Origin: Nitzschia sp. DOCU1
Taxonomy: Eukaryota > Bacillariophyta > Bacillariophyceae > Bacillariales > Bacillariaceae
NCBI GenBank assembly: GCA_951394045.1
Contig: OX595987.1
Location: 4,216,001 to 4,280,000, forward strand
Length of the DNA stretch: 64,000 nucleotides
Direction: 5' to 3'
The position numbers and the translations under genes are program-made. The stretch's first letter is position 1; every line of letters begins with the position of its first letter. Shown in pieces: positions 20,378-30,260 of the stretch. The notes under the pieces were generated by a model. That model made no database searches. It saw only the letters and a program-made list of their open reading frames with translations, and was not told the origin of the DNA.

Positions 20378-23173
20378 ATGGTCCAAATTTGGGCTAGCAG
20401 TAGTGGCGGCAGAAGTCCTGCGTCTGCATCCATGACGACAAATAAGGCCGACGTGTCGTCATCGAATAACAAGGAGAATAACTCTTATTTTCAGGGGAAC
20501 AAGAATAAGAACGAATCTCGCATTTTAATGGTCGACAAACAACCCTGTCAAGATGCTCTGGCCTCCAAGGGTTTGTATTCCGGTCCTCTTCAGGTTTCTA
20601 CCGGCTTGCCCCATGGCCCTGACGGCACAATGGTCTATGCCGATAATCATCCCATGGCGCGTCGCTATCAGGGGGATTGGCTACAAGGCAACTGGCATGG
20701 ACAGTGCACTTTACTAAAATTGTCTAATGGAGATGACTATCAAGGCGATCTTCAACATGGGGAACGACATGGACAGGGAGTGTATACGTGGGCCCCTGCC
20801 ACCATGCCTGCGGTGGTGACGACTGAGAATACTATCGACGGGACTACTACGACGACGACAGTTCAAGAAGTCGTTCAACGAATCTATTGTGGAAGCTTTG
20901 TCCAGAATCAACGTTGTGGGCAAGGGAAGTATACTTGGAAGACAACGACGACCACCACAATTGCAACAGTGACGGAAGGCACTACTACATCGACTACTAC
21001 TTCCACAAATACGTCTGAATCGACCTATGTGGGTGGTTTCGATGAGCATGGACAACGTAGTGGACACGGCGTTTATACCTCGCCCCGTTTGTGCTACAAG
21101 GGATCCTGGCATCAAGGTGTCTTTCATGGACCAGGGGAACTCGTGGAAACCACTAGTAGTAGTAGCAACGACAACGACGAGCAATCCCCCACTACGACTA
21201 TCTACAGAGGAAATTTTGATCGTGGCATGAAACATGGACTAGGTATCCTATTATTGGTGGAAAAGAACAAGGACGACGAGTCGACGACAACCAGGACTCT
21301 GTTTGAGGGAAAATGGTATCGAGACGAACAAGTTATTCCAAACGGAGGCAACGACGAAGAAGATGTAGACGACATTCCTGCTTTGACAGTGTCAGCCACA
21401 AATACAGAGCCAACGACTGCTATCGCTCCTGCTATTACTCCAAAGTCTGCCGCTCAGGGCTCATGGTCGTCGCCGTCGTCTTCAAAGGCAGTAACTACGA
21501 CTTTGGAGGCCGAACCACGGTTCATGGTGGATAATGCCGGACGCAAGGGATGGTACAAGGGCATGGTTTTAGTCGTCCAAGCCGAGGGTGGAGTCATTTT
21601 AATGCCTCATGGGGTCGGCACCATGAAGTATCAACAAGATTATAAATTGATATCCTACGAAGGCTTTTGGCAAGCAGGCATCTTTCATGGCTTTGGAAGA
21701 CTCAAGCTCACCAACGGTGATTTCTATGAAGGAAACTTTGAGAATGGGGCCCTGCAAGGAGAAGGTAAATATACTACCAAACGCGGTACTCTGTACAAGG
21801 GTACCTTTCATCAGGGACTTTTGGATGGAAATGATGTATCGGTAATTTATTGGGATGGTAATATATATGAAGGTTCCTATTCGCAAGGACTACGGAATGG
21901 CTTTGGAAAGCTAGAATTTGCGGACACGGGGTCGTACTATCAAGGTGACTTTTTACAAGGCAACTATCATGGCAATGGTACCCTTGTCGGAGAAACGGCA
22001 GTCTATACGGGAGAGTTTGCTCATGGTGTCTTTGAAGGATTGGGATGTTTGCGAAATGCCTTGTCGAACCTGGTGGTCTTCGAGGGTCCATGGAAAAATG
22101 GACGACCAGCTAACATGGATGAAGATGGCACTGGAGGAGAGCGAGGGCATGAGGTGGAAGTGCCACCCGAGCTATTGAAAATTCCAGAACCACCCAAGGA
22201 TCAGCTCGTTGCCATTTTAGAGGAAGACGAGGAAGATACACCCGACGCTGCTAGGGTAGAATCGAACGACCGTTTGGATAATCGTTTGCTGTCGCCGACC
22301 CAAAACGATCATGCCACGCCGAATGCCGATTCCGACAAAAGAATCTCTTCGTTAGCCACATCCCTATACAAAACATTGGTCACCAAATCTTCTCCCAAGG
22401 TGGCGCCGGTGAATTCTCCATCCAAGGATGATTGCCGCCCCGTTGTCGATCGAGCTGTAGATGACGGGCAAGGAAACTCGGGCCGCTACACTGGACTTTT
22501 TGACTTTAATACAAAGCGCCCCCACGGCGTTGGCCGCATGGTCTATAGCGACGGACAGCGCATCCATGAAGGATTTTGGGTATATGGTCACCGTGAAGGC
22601 CATGGCCGATGTGCCTTCTTAGGTACCGGGGACCTGCATGAAGGCAATTATCACCAAAATCTACGACAAGGGTCGGGCGCGTATTATTGGCAAGATGGGC
22701 GTGTTTTTAAAGGAAACTATCATCAAGACGAACGGCATGGTTTGGGGCGATTTACCTATCCCAATGGCGATGTCTACGAGGGAAATTTTGAACGAGGGCA
22801 ACGTCAAGGTCAGGGCAGTTTCATCTTCGGACATGGTGCAGGGCGCTATGAAGGCGATTGGCTAGACGGGATGTATCATGGATCGGGTCGCTTGGAATGG
22901 ACCAATCGCCAAGGCAAATCGCATTGCTACCAGGGGGAGTTCGCACATGGCATGACGGAAGGCACTGGGGTCGAAACTGTGGACGGGGTCGTGGTCCGAG
23001 AAGGCAAGTGGATCGCGGGCAAGTACTTCGGTGCGGACGTAGTGGCTAGTAGCATTGATGGAGGCAAGGACACCGAATCAAGTGCTACAAGTAGTACCAC
23101 CGAGGAAAAACAAGACTGCCAAGGCATTTCACCCGAAACTACTACAGTTGGACTCGGCACGACAGAGGAATAG
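20378..23173 (+). CDS. Large MORN-repeat protein
   Basis: Single exon, 931 residues, starting MVQIWASSSGG. After a disordered N-terminus the first block reads KGLYSGPLQVSTGLPHG, a leader also found in the genes at 37112 and 61632. Roughly twenty MORN repeats follow in several groups, each of the form Y.G.(W/F)..G..HG.G. Examples are YQGDWLQGNWHGQC, YEGNFENGALQGEGKYT and YEGNFERGQRQGQGSF. Thr- and Ser-rich low-complexity linkers interrupt the repeats at about 145-215 and 325-385. An acidic linker at about 585-690 separates a second set that reopens with GRYTGLFDFNTKRPHGVGRM. MORN repeats form elongated beta sheets used for membrane or protein scaffolding. No kinase or other catalytic domain is attached. 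Location and partners are unknown. Confidence 0.9.
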   Translation: MVQIWASSSGGRSPASASMTTNKADVSSSNNKENNSYFQGNKNKNESRILMVDKQPCQDALASKGLYSGPLQVSTGLPHGPDGTMVYADNHPMARRYQGDWLQGNWHGQCTLLKLSNGDDYQGDLQHGERHGQGVYTWAPATMPAVVTTENTIDGTTTTTTVQEVVQRIYCGSFVQNQRCGQGKYTWKTTTTTTIATVTEGTTTSTTTSTNTSESTYVGGFDEHGQRSGHGVYTSPRLCYKGSWHQGVFHGPGELVETTSSSSNDNDEQSPTTTIYRGNFDRGMKHGLGILLLVEKNKDDESTTTRTLFEGKWYRDEQVIPNGGNDEEDVDDIPALTVSATNTEPTTAIAPAITPKSAAQGSWSSPSSSKAVTTTLEAEPRFMVDNAGRKGWYKGMVLVVQAEGGVILMPHGVGTMKYQQDYKLISYEGFWQAGIFHGFGRLKLTNGDFYEGNFENGALQGEGKYTTKRGTLYKGTFHQGLLDGNDVSVIYWDGNIYEGSYSQGLRNGFGKLEFADTGSYYQGDFLQGNYHGNGTLVGETAVYTGEFAHGVFEGLGCLRNALSNLVVFEGPWKNGRPANMDEDGTGGERGHEVEVPPELLKIPEPPKDQLVAILEEDEEDTPDAARVESNDRLDNRLLSPTQNDHATPNADSDKRISSLATSLYKTLVTKSSPKVAPVNSPSKDDCRPVVDRAVDDGQGNSGRYTGLFDFNTKRPHGVGRMVYSDGQRIHEGFWVYGHREGHGRCAFLGTGDLHEGNYHQNLRQGSGAYYWQDGRVFKGNYHQDERHGLGRFTYPNGDVYEGNFERGQRQGQGSFIFGHGAGRYEGDWLDGMYHGSGRLEWTNRQGKSHCYQGEFAHGMTEGTGVETVDGVVVREGKWIAGKYFGADVVASSIDGGKDTESSATSSTTEEKQDCQGISPETTTVGLGTTEE

Positions 23174-23626
23174 GACGATGGCCACAATACTAGCTAGTTT
23201 GATCCTACTTCTACTACTACTCGTCGTCGTCGATCGTCAAAGTAGTTGCTAAATCGATAGTGCAGACTCGACGAGGATTTGATTGGTCTATAGCTTACTG
23301 CCTGTAGACGAATGGACTCGGCGAGGCGTTAGATTCTAGCACATATCGCTCTCAAGTTGGCATTGCTACGTACAGCTCTCTAAAAGCGTCGTACCCAAAA
23401 CGCTTGATGGACGACTTGCAAAGTCTTTCCGACACCATTAAATGCTTCGAGAAAAACCATGAAAAGAATGGCCCTCCTTTTTTCGCATCTTCCAAAGCCA
23501 ACAAGTTCTACCGGTAGCTATTTTTGAAAAGCTTCATATGTTCAATCTTCCTACTAATACTGTACTCTTTCATTAGCTATTTTGATCCTGCTCAATTCCC
23601 AAATTAATGCTGGGGCACTTGCTGCT
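23174..23626. other. Intergenic region between convergent genes
   Basis: About 450 bp that separates the 3' ends of the MORN gene and the minus-strand membrane-protein gene. Nothing else recognised. Confidence 0.4.
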
Positions 23627-26260
23627 TCATGCTAATGTATCCACCACCTGCCAATCTGAGTATTCGCTGGCAAGATCGTCTCGTTCATCCCGTCCGCTGC
23701 TGCCGCTTGATTCTCCGTCGCGACGAATCGTCCTGGGGCCTGATAGCAAAGATGAAGGCCTTTTGGATGCTTGGTGCCGTGGCAAGATGGAACAGTTTGC
23801 CTTGCGGGCCGCCTCGTCGCTGCTATTCGAAGCTGCGTCGATTGCCGTACCACGCCCAGGCGTCGACTTTTCTCGTTGTGCCGAAACCAAAGAGGCGTAG
23901 GTTTTTCGCTGCGGCTGTGTTATTGTGGTGCTTATAGCGCGTGGACGATCTTCAAACAAAGATGAAGTATTTTTGGAATCTTGACGAACGCGCTGTTTGC
24001 GCGAGACGATCGCGGGCGGCGGCGGTGACACACCTTGATCACTATCGAAAAGCATATCGTCTTGGTCTTCTGGGACGGCCCAAATATTCGAATTTCGGAG
24101 TGAGCCGAGATTGTGTTTCGGAGTGGCGCTCACGGTTGGTCCAGCAACTGTCGCCTGGTCTGTCCTCACGCTCCGATCACTCCTGGCGCCCTTTCCACTA
24201 TTCTCTTGAGTGACAGCCACGTCGGAAGCTGAATCGGATTCATCTGAAACTTTTACACGCCTCTCTTGGGTGACGGCAACGTCAGAAGCAAAGTCCCGAT
24301 GTAGTTGTGTAGAACGATTTGCTCCACTTCTAGCTTGAGGTGACATCCCTCTCTTTTCTTGAGACCGAGGCGATAGAGGAGTTAACTTCCTCCTGGCTTG
24401 TTCTTCGGGTGACAAGGAATACTTGGTAACAGATCCTCGGCGCTTGTATTGAGTGTGCGCCATGGGGGCCTCTTCATCAGTATAGTCAGAATCGACTGAG
24501 TAACTACCCTCATCTGATTGGGAAACGCTTCCGGGAGGATGCAGGGCTTGCTGCCGCATTTCCAAGTCTGCTTGAGCTTCAGAGGTAGGTGATGAAGCGA
24601 TGAAAGAGGAAATCCAAGAAAGAAAGCTGTCCGATTGAACAGACTCGGCGTCTGTTAGACTGCGTTCATGTTGTGGATGATCCTTCTTGCTCGCTTCATT
24701 GTCCCCTAGAGACTGTGTCGACGATGGCGAGCTGGCACCAAAAAATGCCTGCCAACAGACTGGACTTTGCGGTGTTACTTGACGACTCAAAGGGGGGCTT
24801 GTTGGAATAGACGGATCTTTTGCTTCTTTATTTGAGGTCGGTGGCGTGGAAGTAGACCGCGATTGTGAGTTATTCGTTGCTTCCGAACTGACCGATTCAG
24901 CGGGACGTAATGTGTACGACGTTCCCGAAATTCCTGTAGCAGGAGTGCGAGGCCGTGATGCCTCGGTAACAACTGAGGACTCTTTGGAAATAACCGTGGT
25001 GGTATCATCGATCATGGCATGACGTCGCAGCGCGCTTCGCTGCCGATCATCGCCCCCAGTATGCCCTGTAGATGTCGACAGCGTGCCCTCTTCTGCTCCT
25101 TCTTCACCAAAATCACTTTGATAGCTAGGATTGCTTTCAATACTGGGAAATGAAGGCACAATTTGAATCTTGTCATGAAGGTCATTGTAGTACACTTCTT
25201 CTCCTTGTTCTTCGGGTTCTTCGTCTGCCTTGGCTCGACGAGATGCTTCGCCCTTGTCACGTCGGCTTCGAAATCGGCTACGTCGATTAATCTTGTGCGC
25301 CCTGACATGTCTTGGAATCGACATGCGTGCAATCAAGTTGTGGGCAAAGTAGCCTGTCATTAGCACTGCATAATTATAAGTAACCGAAGCAGTGTTGGCA
25401 ATGGCTTCGTCGGGCGTTGTTCCAATCCCCGCCGAATGGGTCATGATGTAGGCCAAGATATGAAAGACAACAAGCATGGATTGGAAGGCAATGACACCTG
25501 CGGCCGCAAGTGACGTTGGCAGACCCCAGACGTAGTACCACTTGTCTAACTCTTCAATTTGTTGCTTGGCCGACGCGGCATAAATGCACGACACTGCCAT
25601 CCAAATTAATGCTTCGACGACCGTGAAGACGACTTGACCGAGCTCGACCATTCGAATACATGTATTGAGTTCTTCATCGTCGATATCGTTTGGAGCCCCG
25701 TCCACAACTTTGTTTGTCCACACGGATGAATCCAAGGAACACCAAAGATTTCCCGCTCCAATGGTTAGAATGGTGGCCACAAGACAGACCTCAAAGATTC
25801 GTAGTGAATTTTTCCCACAACACGTGGACCTGTATTCGGGCAGTATGGTCACCCACAATCTCTTGGATAGTGCAGCCACTTCAAATAAACAGTCCGTTGC
25901 AAAGCTATACGCCAAAAGATTTAGTACAAAGTATGCTCGCAGTCCCTTTCCATCCATGGTACCGTCGTTGCCAAAGTTGAATGCAATCAACGCCCACAAG
26001 AACTTGGCGATAGCCCACGCCAGAAAGGCGACCCATGCCTTGCAAAGTCCCCGGCGTATATAGATGATATGAATACCCAATAGCAAGAAAGAAGCGGCAA
26101 CAAAAAAGCCTGTCGCCCAGGCAATAGGGGCATTGTCGACTCCCTCTGTCCGACATTCCTCATAAGGACACGGGGGTCCAGACGTTAAGAAAGCATAGGC
26201 GAAGAGACCATAGACGGTCGATACCAACAGCGCCCCGTAGGGGAAACAGTAAAAGCTCAT
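23627..26260 (-). CDS. Multi-pass membrane protein with long disordered tail
   Basis: Single exon, 877 residues, starting MSFYCFPYGALLVSTVYG. The first about 310 residues contain seven or eight hydrophobic segments, for example ALLVSTVYGLFAYAFL, ATGFFVAASFLLLGIHIIYI, FEVCLVATILTIGAG and AAAGVIAFQSMLVVFHILAY. A basic stretch follows the last one (HKINRRSRFRSRRDKGEASRR), probably on the cytosolic side. The remaining 550 residues are Ser-, Glu- and Thr-rich and look disordered. They include a duplicated motif SASDVAVTQE. The layout of a seven- to eight-helix domain with a cytosolic tail recalls receptors or transporters, but no family motif is recognised. Cys residues near the start (PPCPYEEC) could form an extracellular disulfide. 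Confidence 0.8.
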   Translation of the reverse strand: MSFYCFPYGALLVSTVYGLFAYAFLTSGPPCPYEECRTEGVDNAPIAWATGFFVAASFLLLGIHIIYIRRGLCKAWVAFLAWAIAKFLWALIAFNFGNDGTMDGKGLRAYFVLNLLAYSFATDCLFEVAALSKRLWVTILPEYRSTCCGKNSLRIFEVCLVATILTIGAGNLWCSLDSSVWTNKVVDGAPNDIDDEELNTCIRMVELGQVVFTVVEALIWMAVSCIYAASAKQQIEELDKWYYVWGLPTSLAAAGVIAFQSMLVVFHILAYIMTHSAGIGTTPDEAIANTASVTYNYAVLMTGYFAHNLIARMSIPRHVRAHKINRRSRFRSRRDKGEASRRAKADEEPEEQGEEVYYNDLHDKIQIVPSFPSIESNPSYQSDFGEEGAEEGTLSTSTGHTGGDDRQRSALRRHAMIDDTTTVISKESSVVTEASRPRTPATGISGTSYTLRPAESVSSEATNNSQSRSTSTPPTSNKEAKDPSIPTSPPLSRQVTPQSPVCWQAFFGASSPSSTQSLGDNEASKKDHPQHERSLTDAESVQSDSFLSWISSFIASSPTSEAQADLEMRQQALHPPGSVSQSDEGSYSVDSDYTDEEAPMAHTQYKRRGSVTKYSLSPEEQARRKLTPLSPRSQEKRGMSPQARSGANRSTQLHRDFASDVAVTQERRVKVSDESDSASDVAVTQENSGKGARSDRSVRTDQATVAGPTVSATPKHNLGSLRNSNIWAVPEDQDDMLFDSDQGVSPPPPAIVSRKQRVRQDSKNTSSLFEDRPRAISTTITQPQRKTYASLVSAQREKSTPGRGTAIDAASNSSDEAARKANCSILPRHQASKRPSSLLSGPRTIRRDGESSGSSGRDERDDLASEYSDWQVVDTLA

Positions 26261-26887
26261 GGTGAAGATACCACTTTACATTGTGAAATAGTCCCGGTTT
26301 CTTTTGGGTATAATCTTGAACCGACGACACACACATCAAGCGTTGCGGTGCACCGCAACTGATACATAATATGAGCAACAAAAAGCCGACGGGCGTGCGC
26401 GTCCGTTGCACGCTTGGCGTTGAGCTTGCGTCTGGAGCCGATTACCTGGAACCATGTAATCCGACGTCATCGTCCTCTTTCGAGCTTCCATATTCGCTGC
26501 GAGCTCCGTCGGAGATACGCCGACATCTGGCGTAGGTCTTCTTTCGCTTTATGTGGGGCATTCGTGTTGATAAAAACGACAAGTCACTTCACAATGCGTC
26601 AGTAATATCAATGACCAGATGCCACTGTCGACTGTTCCCAGGGCTTATCGAAAGAGAGAACCTAAAGGTTCGCTGGCTTTCCGGAGTATTATGTTTTCCG
26701 GTGCTTCGGACTAATATTTGACGCTCGTTGCTGTTCTGCACCCATCCTACAAAGAACGAAGGGAACGTTCCAATTGCCAATTCCACTTCCCGTCGCGCTT
26801 CGCGCTTCGCGATGCGGAAGCATTGTTCTTCGATGCGATCTTCACATTTTTCTCGACACATAAATCTAACAAACTACGTCTTTCATC
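26261..26887. other. Divergent promoter region
   Basis: About 630 bp between two divergently transcribed genes. It should contain the promoters of both. No separate gene was supported. Confidence 0.45.
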
Positions 26888-27484
26888 ATGATCAACAACC
26901 AGAAGCAAACAAGTCTCGAAGAGCGAGAACGAGCCGTCAAACTCAACAACATGGCAGTATCGATGCTCGAACTTGGAGAGTTTAAGTTCGCCGTGCGTGA
27001 ACTGGCCAAGGCCCTTTCGTATTACCAAAACGTGATGTGTGTGGAGCAAGAAAACGTAAACGGCAAGGATGATGTTGAGTCCTCATCCTCGTGTCAGCCA
27101 GAGCGCGAGGCAAGACGCCCACTTGTGGAGAAGTTAACTTTGTCCCTGCTGGGGGATCAGGGTGAACCCTCATCCCGCCCCGCGAAGCGCGAAGCCATTG
27201 AGATTCCAAAAGTTATCGAAAACGATTCAAGCAGGGAGGCGACATTCCTTGTCTGCTCCATTATTGTTTCCAACCTTTCCTTGGGGTATCAGCTCCTTGC
27301 GTTGTCATTGGTTGCCGAGCATGCCCTTGAATGTACAAGAAGCGCCAAACGAGACGAGGAAGATATTATCGGAGGATCGGTGCATTACGATGTTTCTTCG
27401 GTCCGTCATCTTCTCGTTCAATCCGTTCAGCTTCAGGAATTCTCTTCGTCACTGGCCCAAATATCGGTACAGGCAGCAAGCTAG
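26888..27484 (+). CDS. TPR-like protein, paralog of the gene at 32646
   Basis: Single exon, 198 residues, starting MINNQKQTSLEERERAVKLN. Residues about 15-45 read as a tetratricopeptide-type helix pair (AVKLNNMAVSMLELGEFKFAVRELAKALSYY). A central variable loop follows, then IEIPKVIE and a second helical part with VCSIIVSNLSLGYQLLALSLVAEHAL. The paralog at 32646 has VQLNNAAVAMLEKGDCKGAVRELAKAL, IEIPKQLE and TSIIIFNLALAYQFVALAMVAEH at matching positions. Known members of such families continue into further TPR helices. Here the frame ends soon after (LQEFSSSLAQISVQAAS), so the protein may be a short version or 3' truncated. TPR folds bind other proteins; no partner is evident. Confidence 0.7.
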   Translation: MINNQKQTSLEERERAVKLNNMAVSMLELGEFKFAVRELAKALSYYQNVMCVEQENVNGKDDVESSSSCQPEREARRPLVEKLTLSLLGDQGEPSSRPAKREAIEIPKVIENDSSREATFLVCSIIVSNLSLGYQLLALSLVAEHALECTRSAKRDEEDIIGGSVHYDVSSVRHLLVQSVQLQEFSSSLAQISVQAAS

Positions 27485-28903
27485 GTCGAATCAGGGTTCG
27501 AACTGCTTTAGATAATCCAAGTAGAGCAGCAATATCCACTATGCTACTAGAGCGAACCCCATCATACTGGCAGCATTTTAGAGCGAACCTCCGAAGTTTT
27601 TGATGCATGCAGCCTTTGTATGTTCCCCAATGGGTAGTTCGCACACTTTTTACCAGATATCTGTCCGTGGGACATGCTAATGTCAATCAAATGAAAATCA
27701 AAGATTGAGCCTTCGAGCAAGTAGTACATCACCACGTACCTCGGCTGTACTACTAGTAGGGACTACCACAACAAGGGCAGATGGTGGGCCGCTCACGACG
27801 AGACAACGGCAAAGCAGAGGCCAAGAAGATAGAACTTACTAGATCTAGGACCATGGATAGCGGCCTGGACGGTGGCAAGAGCATGTTAAGGAGGAGGGGG
27901 TCGGGGGTCGAGGCGTACAGTTGTGCGTAAGTTTCCATTCAGTCCCGATTCTAACAACGGAACGTACCGACGGACATTCAGTAGGGACACCGGTAGCTAC
28001 ATCCACACTTTTAACCCCACACCTGCCCCATCCGGCTTTTCGGACTTACTCATTGTGCGTCGTTTAAGTCGCATGCTTCCCCAAACCGAATCTGGGAGAA
28101 CATTTTACTCGGCTTGTGGTTCAAGCTCTGAATGTTTTAAATGACGCATGGAACAAGCATACTTCCATCAACCATTCTCGTCGACGCTTCTGTATAAGCC
28201 CCAAGAGCATTGAAGATATCCTCTATCCAAAGTATCTAATTGAGATGACGCGCACAATTCCCCTCGCATTGATATCATTAATGGAGCCGCAGTGGGTTTA
28301 TCCCCGAAGGCAGTATTGCTGTATGCCCGTGTGAGACCTTGAGAAAATCATATTGTCATCGAGATGGAAAAAGTTATATCCGATTATCTTAGGTAATGAT
28401 AAAATTGTAATGTTGCGAGTTGGCAAGTACTCTCGGAGTTCGCAAATTTTTCTCCAGTAATGAGGATAAGTTTTCTTCGGAAATGTCTTGTCAAAATACT
28501 CTAAAAAAAATATACTAAGTTTTTCTATCTTTGGATTCGTACTATCAGGTGTGACGTACAACTGATGTCGTTAGTGACAAATCTTAGACGCTGACGTGGC
28601 ATCGTATTTTCGTTATCTTAACGAAAAAATGGATGTTCCACAGTAAATAATGGTGTCACCATTTGTCGATTCATTCATGATAAAGCACACCAACGACGTG
28701 GCAAAAGCCTTGTTGGTGGCATCCTCGCCAGCAATCAAGAGGGTCGGAATGATATCTCCAAGCTTTCTCGACTGGAAGCGCGTTTCGGTGTTCCGTCGTC
28801 TGATGTGTTTGGCTGATCGTCGGGGCACTGTCACAACGTCGCTGCCTTCGTTGCCGCCGAAACGGATCAATCTCACGACGGTCACTTTTGCACCTTTCTT
28901 TGA
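27485..28903. other. Gene-poor region upstream of the PEPCK fragment
   Basis: No gene is supported. A frame on each strand overlaps the last 300 bp but shows no homology. A perfect 9-bp-arm hairpin at 28607-28627 matches the core of the satellite array 1.7 kb further on. The N-terminal part expected for PEPCK is not recognisable here. Confidence 0.45.
28607..28627. repeat. Solitary copy of the satellite hairpin
   Basis: Arms TTTTCGTTA and TAACGAAAA are separated by TCT. The satellite at 30261-31682 has identical arms with a TTC loop. The surrounding bases do not otherwise match the satellite unit. Confidence 0.8.
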
Positions 28904-29773
28904 CCTGGTCGTTCGCCCAAGGATAAGTGGGTCGTCTACAATGAAGGTTCTCAATCGGCGGAACATATCGATTGGAACGACATTAACAGGGCTACCACCC
29001 CTGAGGTTTTTGACGAGCTCTACGACAAGGCCGTCGCCTACTTTAACACTATCGACAGGGCCTACGTCTTTGACTGCTACTACGGTGCCAGTCCCATGTC
29101 GCGCAAGAAGATCCGATTCGTCCACGAAATGGCGGGGCAGCAACATTTCGTCTCCAATATGTTCATCCGCCCTCAAACGAAGGAGGAATTGGATAACTTC
29201 GAACCCGACTTCACGGTCGTCAATTGCTGCTCGCAAGTCGATGAAGACTGGCAGCGTCACAACTTGAATTCAGAGACTGCCGTCGTTTTCAATATTGAAA
29301 AGGGCAAGGCCGTCATCTTTGGAACCTGGTACGGTGGTGAAAATAAAAAGGGAATTTTCTCCTTGATGAACTATTGGCTCCCACTGGCGGATCCTCCGCA
29401 ACTCCCGATGCACTGCTCTGCCAATGTCGGTCGTGAAGGTGACGTCGCTCTTTTCTTTGGCCTTTCGGGTACCGGAAAAACGACGCTTTCTGCCGATCCT
29501 CATCGAGCTCTTATTGGAGACGATGAACACGGATGGGACGAAGACGGCATTTATAACTTCGAGGGTGGCTGCTACGCCAAGACGATCAATTTGAGTGAAG
29601 CGACGGAACCTGATATTTACCACGCCATCCGAACTGATGCACTTTTGGAGAATGTCGTGCTCAAGGGTGACAATAACACGCCAGATTATTTCGACCTCAG
29701 CATCACTGAGAATGGACGCGTGTCTTACCCCATCTTCCACATTCCTGGATACGTAAGTTTTTCGCCAGCATAA
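28904..29773 (+). pseudogene. ATP-dependent phosphoenolpyruvate carboxykinase, truncated at both ends
   Basis: PEPCK (ATP) converts oxaloacetate and ATP to phosphoenolpyruvate in gluconeogenesis or C4-type carbon shuttling. The in-frame match begins at GRSPKDKW just after a TGA at 28901. It runs through [14 protein letters not shown], the nucleotide-binding loop [16 protein letters not shown] and the metal site [13 protein letters not shown], with [17 protein letters not shown] and the [10 protein letters not shown] block, and stops after HIPGY. The usual enzyme has about 530-580 residues; only about 285 are here. The N-terminal domain and the C-terminal catalytic third are missing. A GTAAGT follows HIPGY and might be an old splice donor, but no downstream exon is visible before the satellite array. 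It is best read as a dead fragment. A genuine gene would need exons outside the satellite. Confidence 0.72.
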
Positions 29774-30260
29774 TGGTCAACAAAATGGGTCGAAGTCATA
29801 CCCACCAAACCCACAACTATTTTTCCTTCTTCCTAACTGGCTTGCGCAATGTTGTGGAACGCGGACATCGTCCGATTGCGGATCGGCACTCTGACTCTTC
29901 CACGCAATGGGGAGTGTCCTGTGGGGTACCAGGACCTTCTTGTCAGGCTGCTGTTCTTCTTCTTTTTCTCTGTCTGCCGTAGAAGCAGAGGAGGAGAACA
30001 TCCGGACCGAGGACAATCGTCGAAGGATTCACCTCTTCTTTCTTCGGCGTGTATTTTGGCAGGCGAAAGAAGGGCTTGAGCTCCTCAGAACGGTGACACT
30101 TGACCCTTTCGTCCTCCTTTTTGTTTGTGTCGTCGTCTCGCGGCCATCGCACTGCACTCCACCGGGCGACAATGGTTCTTGAAGTTTCAGTGCTCTCTAG
30201 TAGTAGGATCAGTACCTGGTATGCTAGCTTTGCCAGTATCCTACCGTTGTGCGAGGACAT
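29774..30260. other. Junction between the PEPCK fragment and the satellite
   Basis: About 490 bp without a recognisable gene. No continuation of PEPCK is found in any plus-strand frame. Confidence 0.45.

Noticed and set aside
27485..27520. tRNA-like T-arm word GGTTCGA
   Set aside because: No acceptor stem, anticodon arm or D-arm pairs with it at the right distance.
28613..29260. Long open frame antisense to the PEPCK fragment
   Set aside because: It mirrors the codon pattern of the PEPCK frame and has no domain of its own.
29756..30260. Intron after HIPGY with the PEPCK C-terminal exon downstream
   Set aside because: A GTAAGT is present, but no frame up to the satellite encodes the expected continuation. 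It is kept as a test in the findings.
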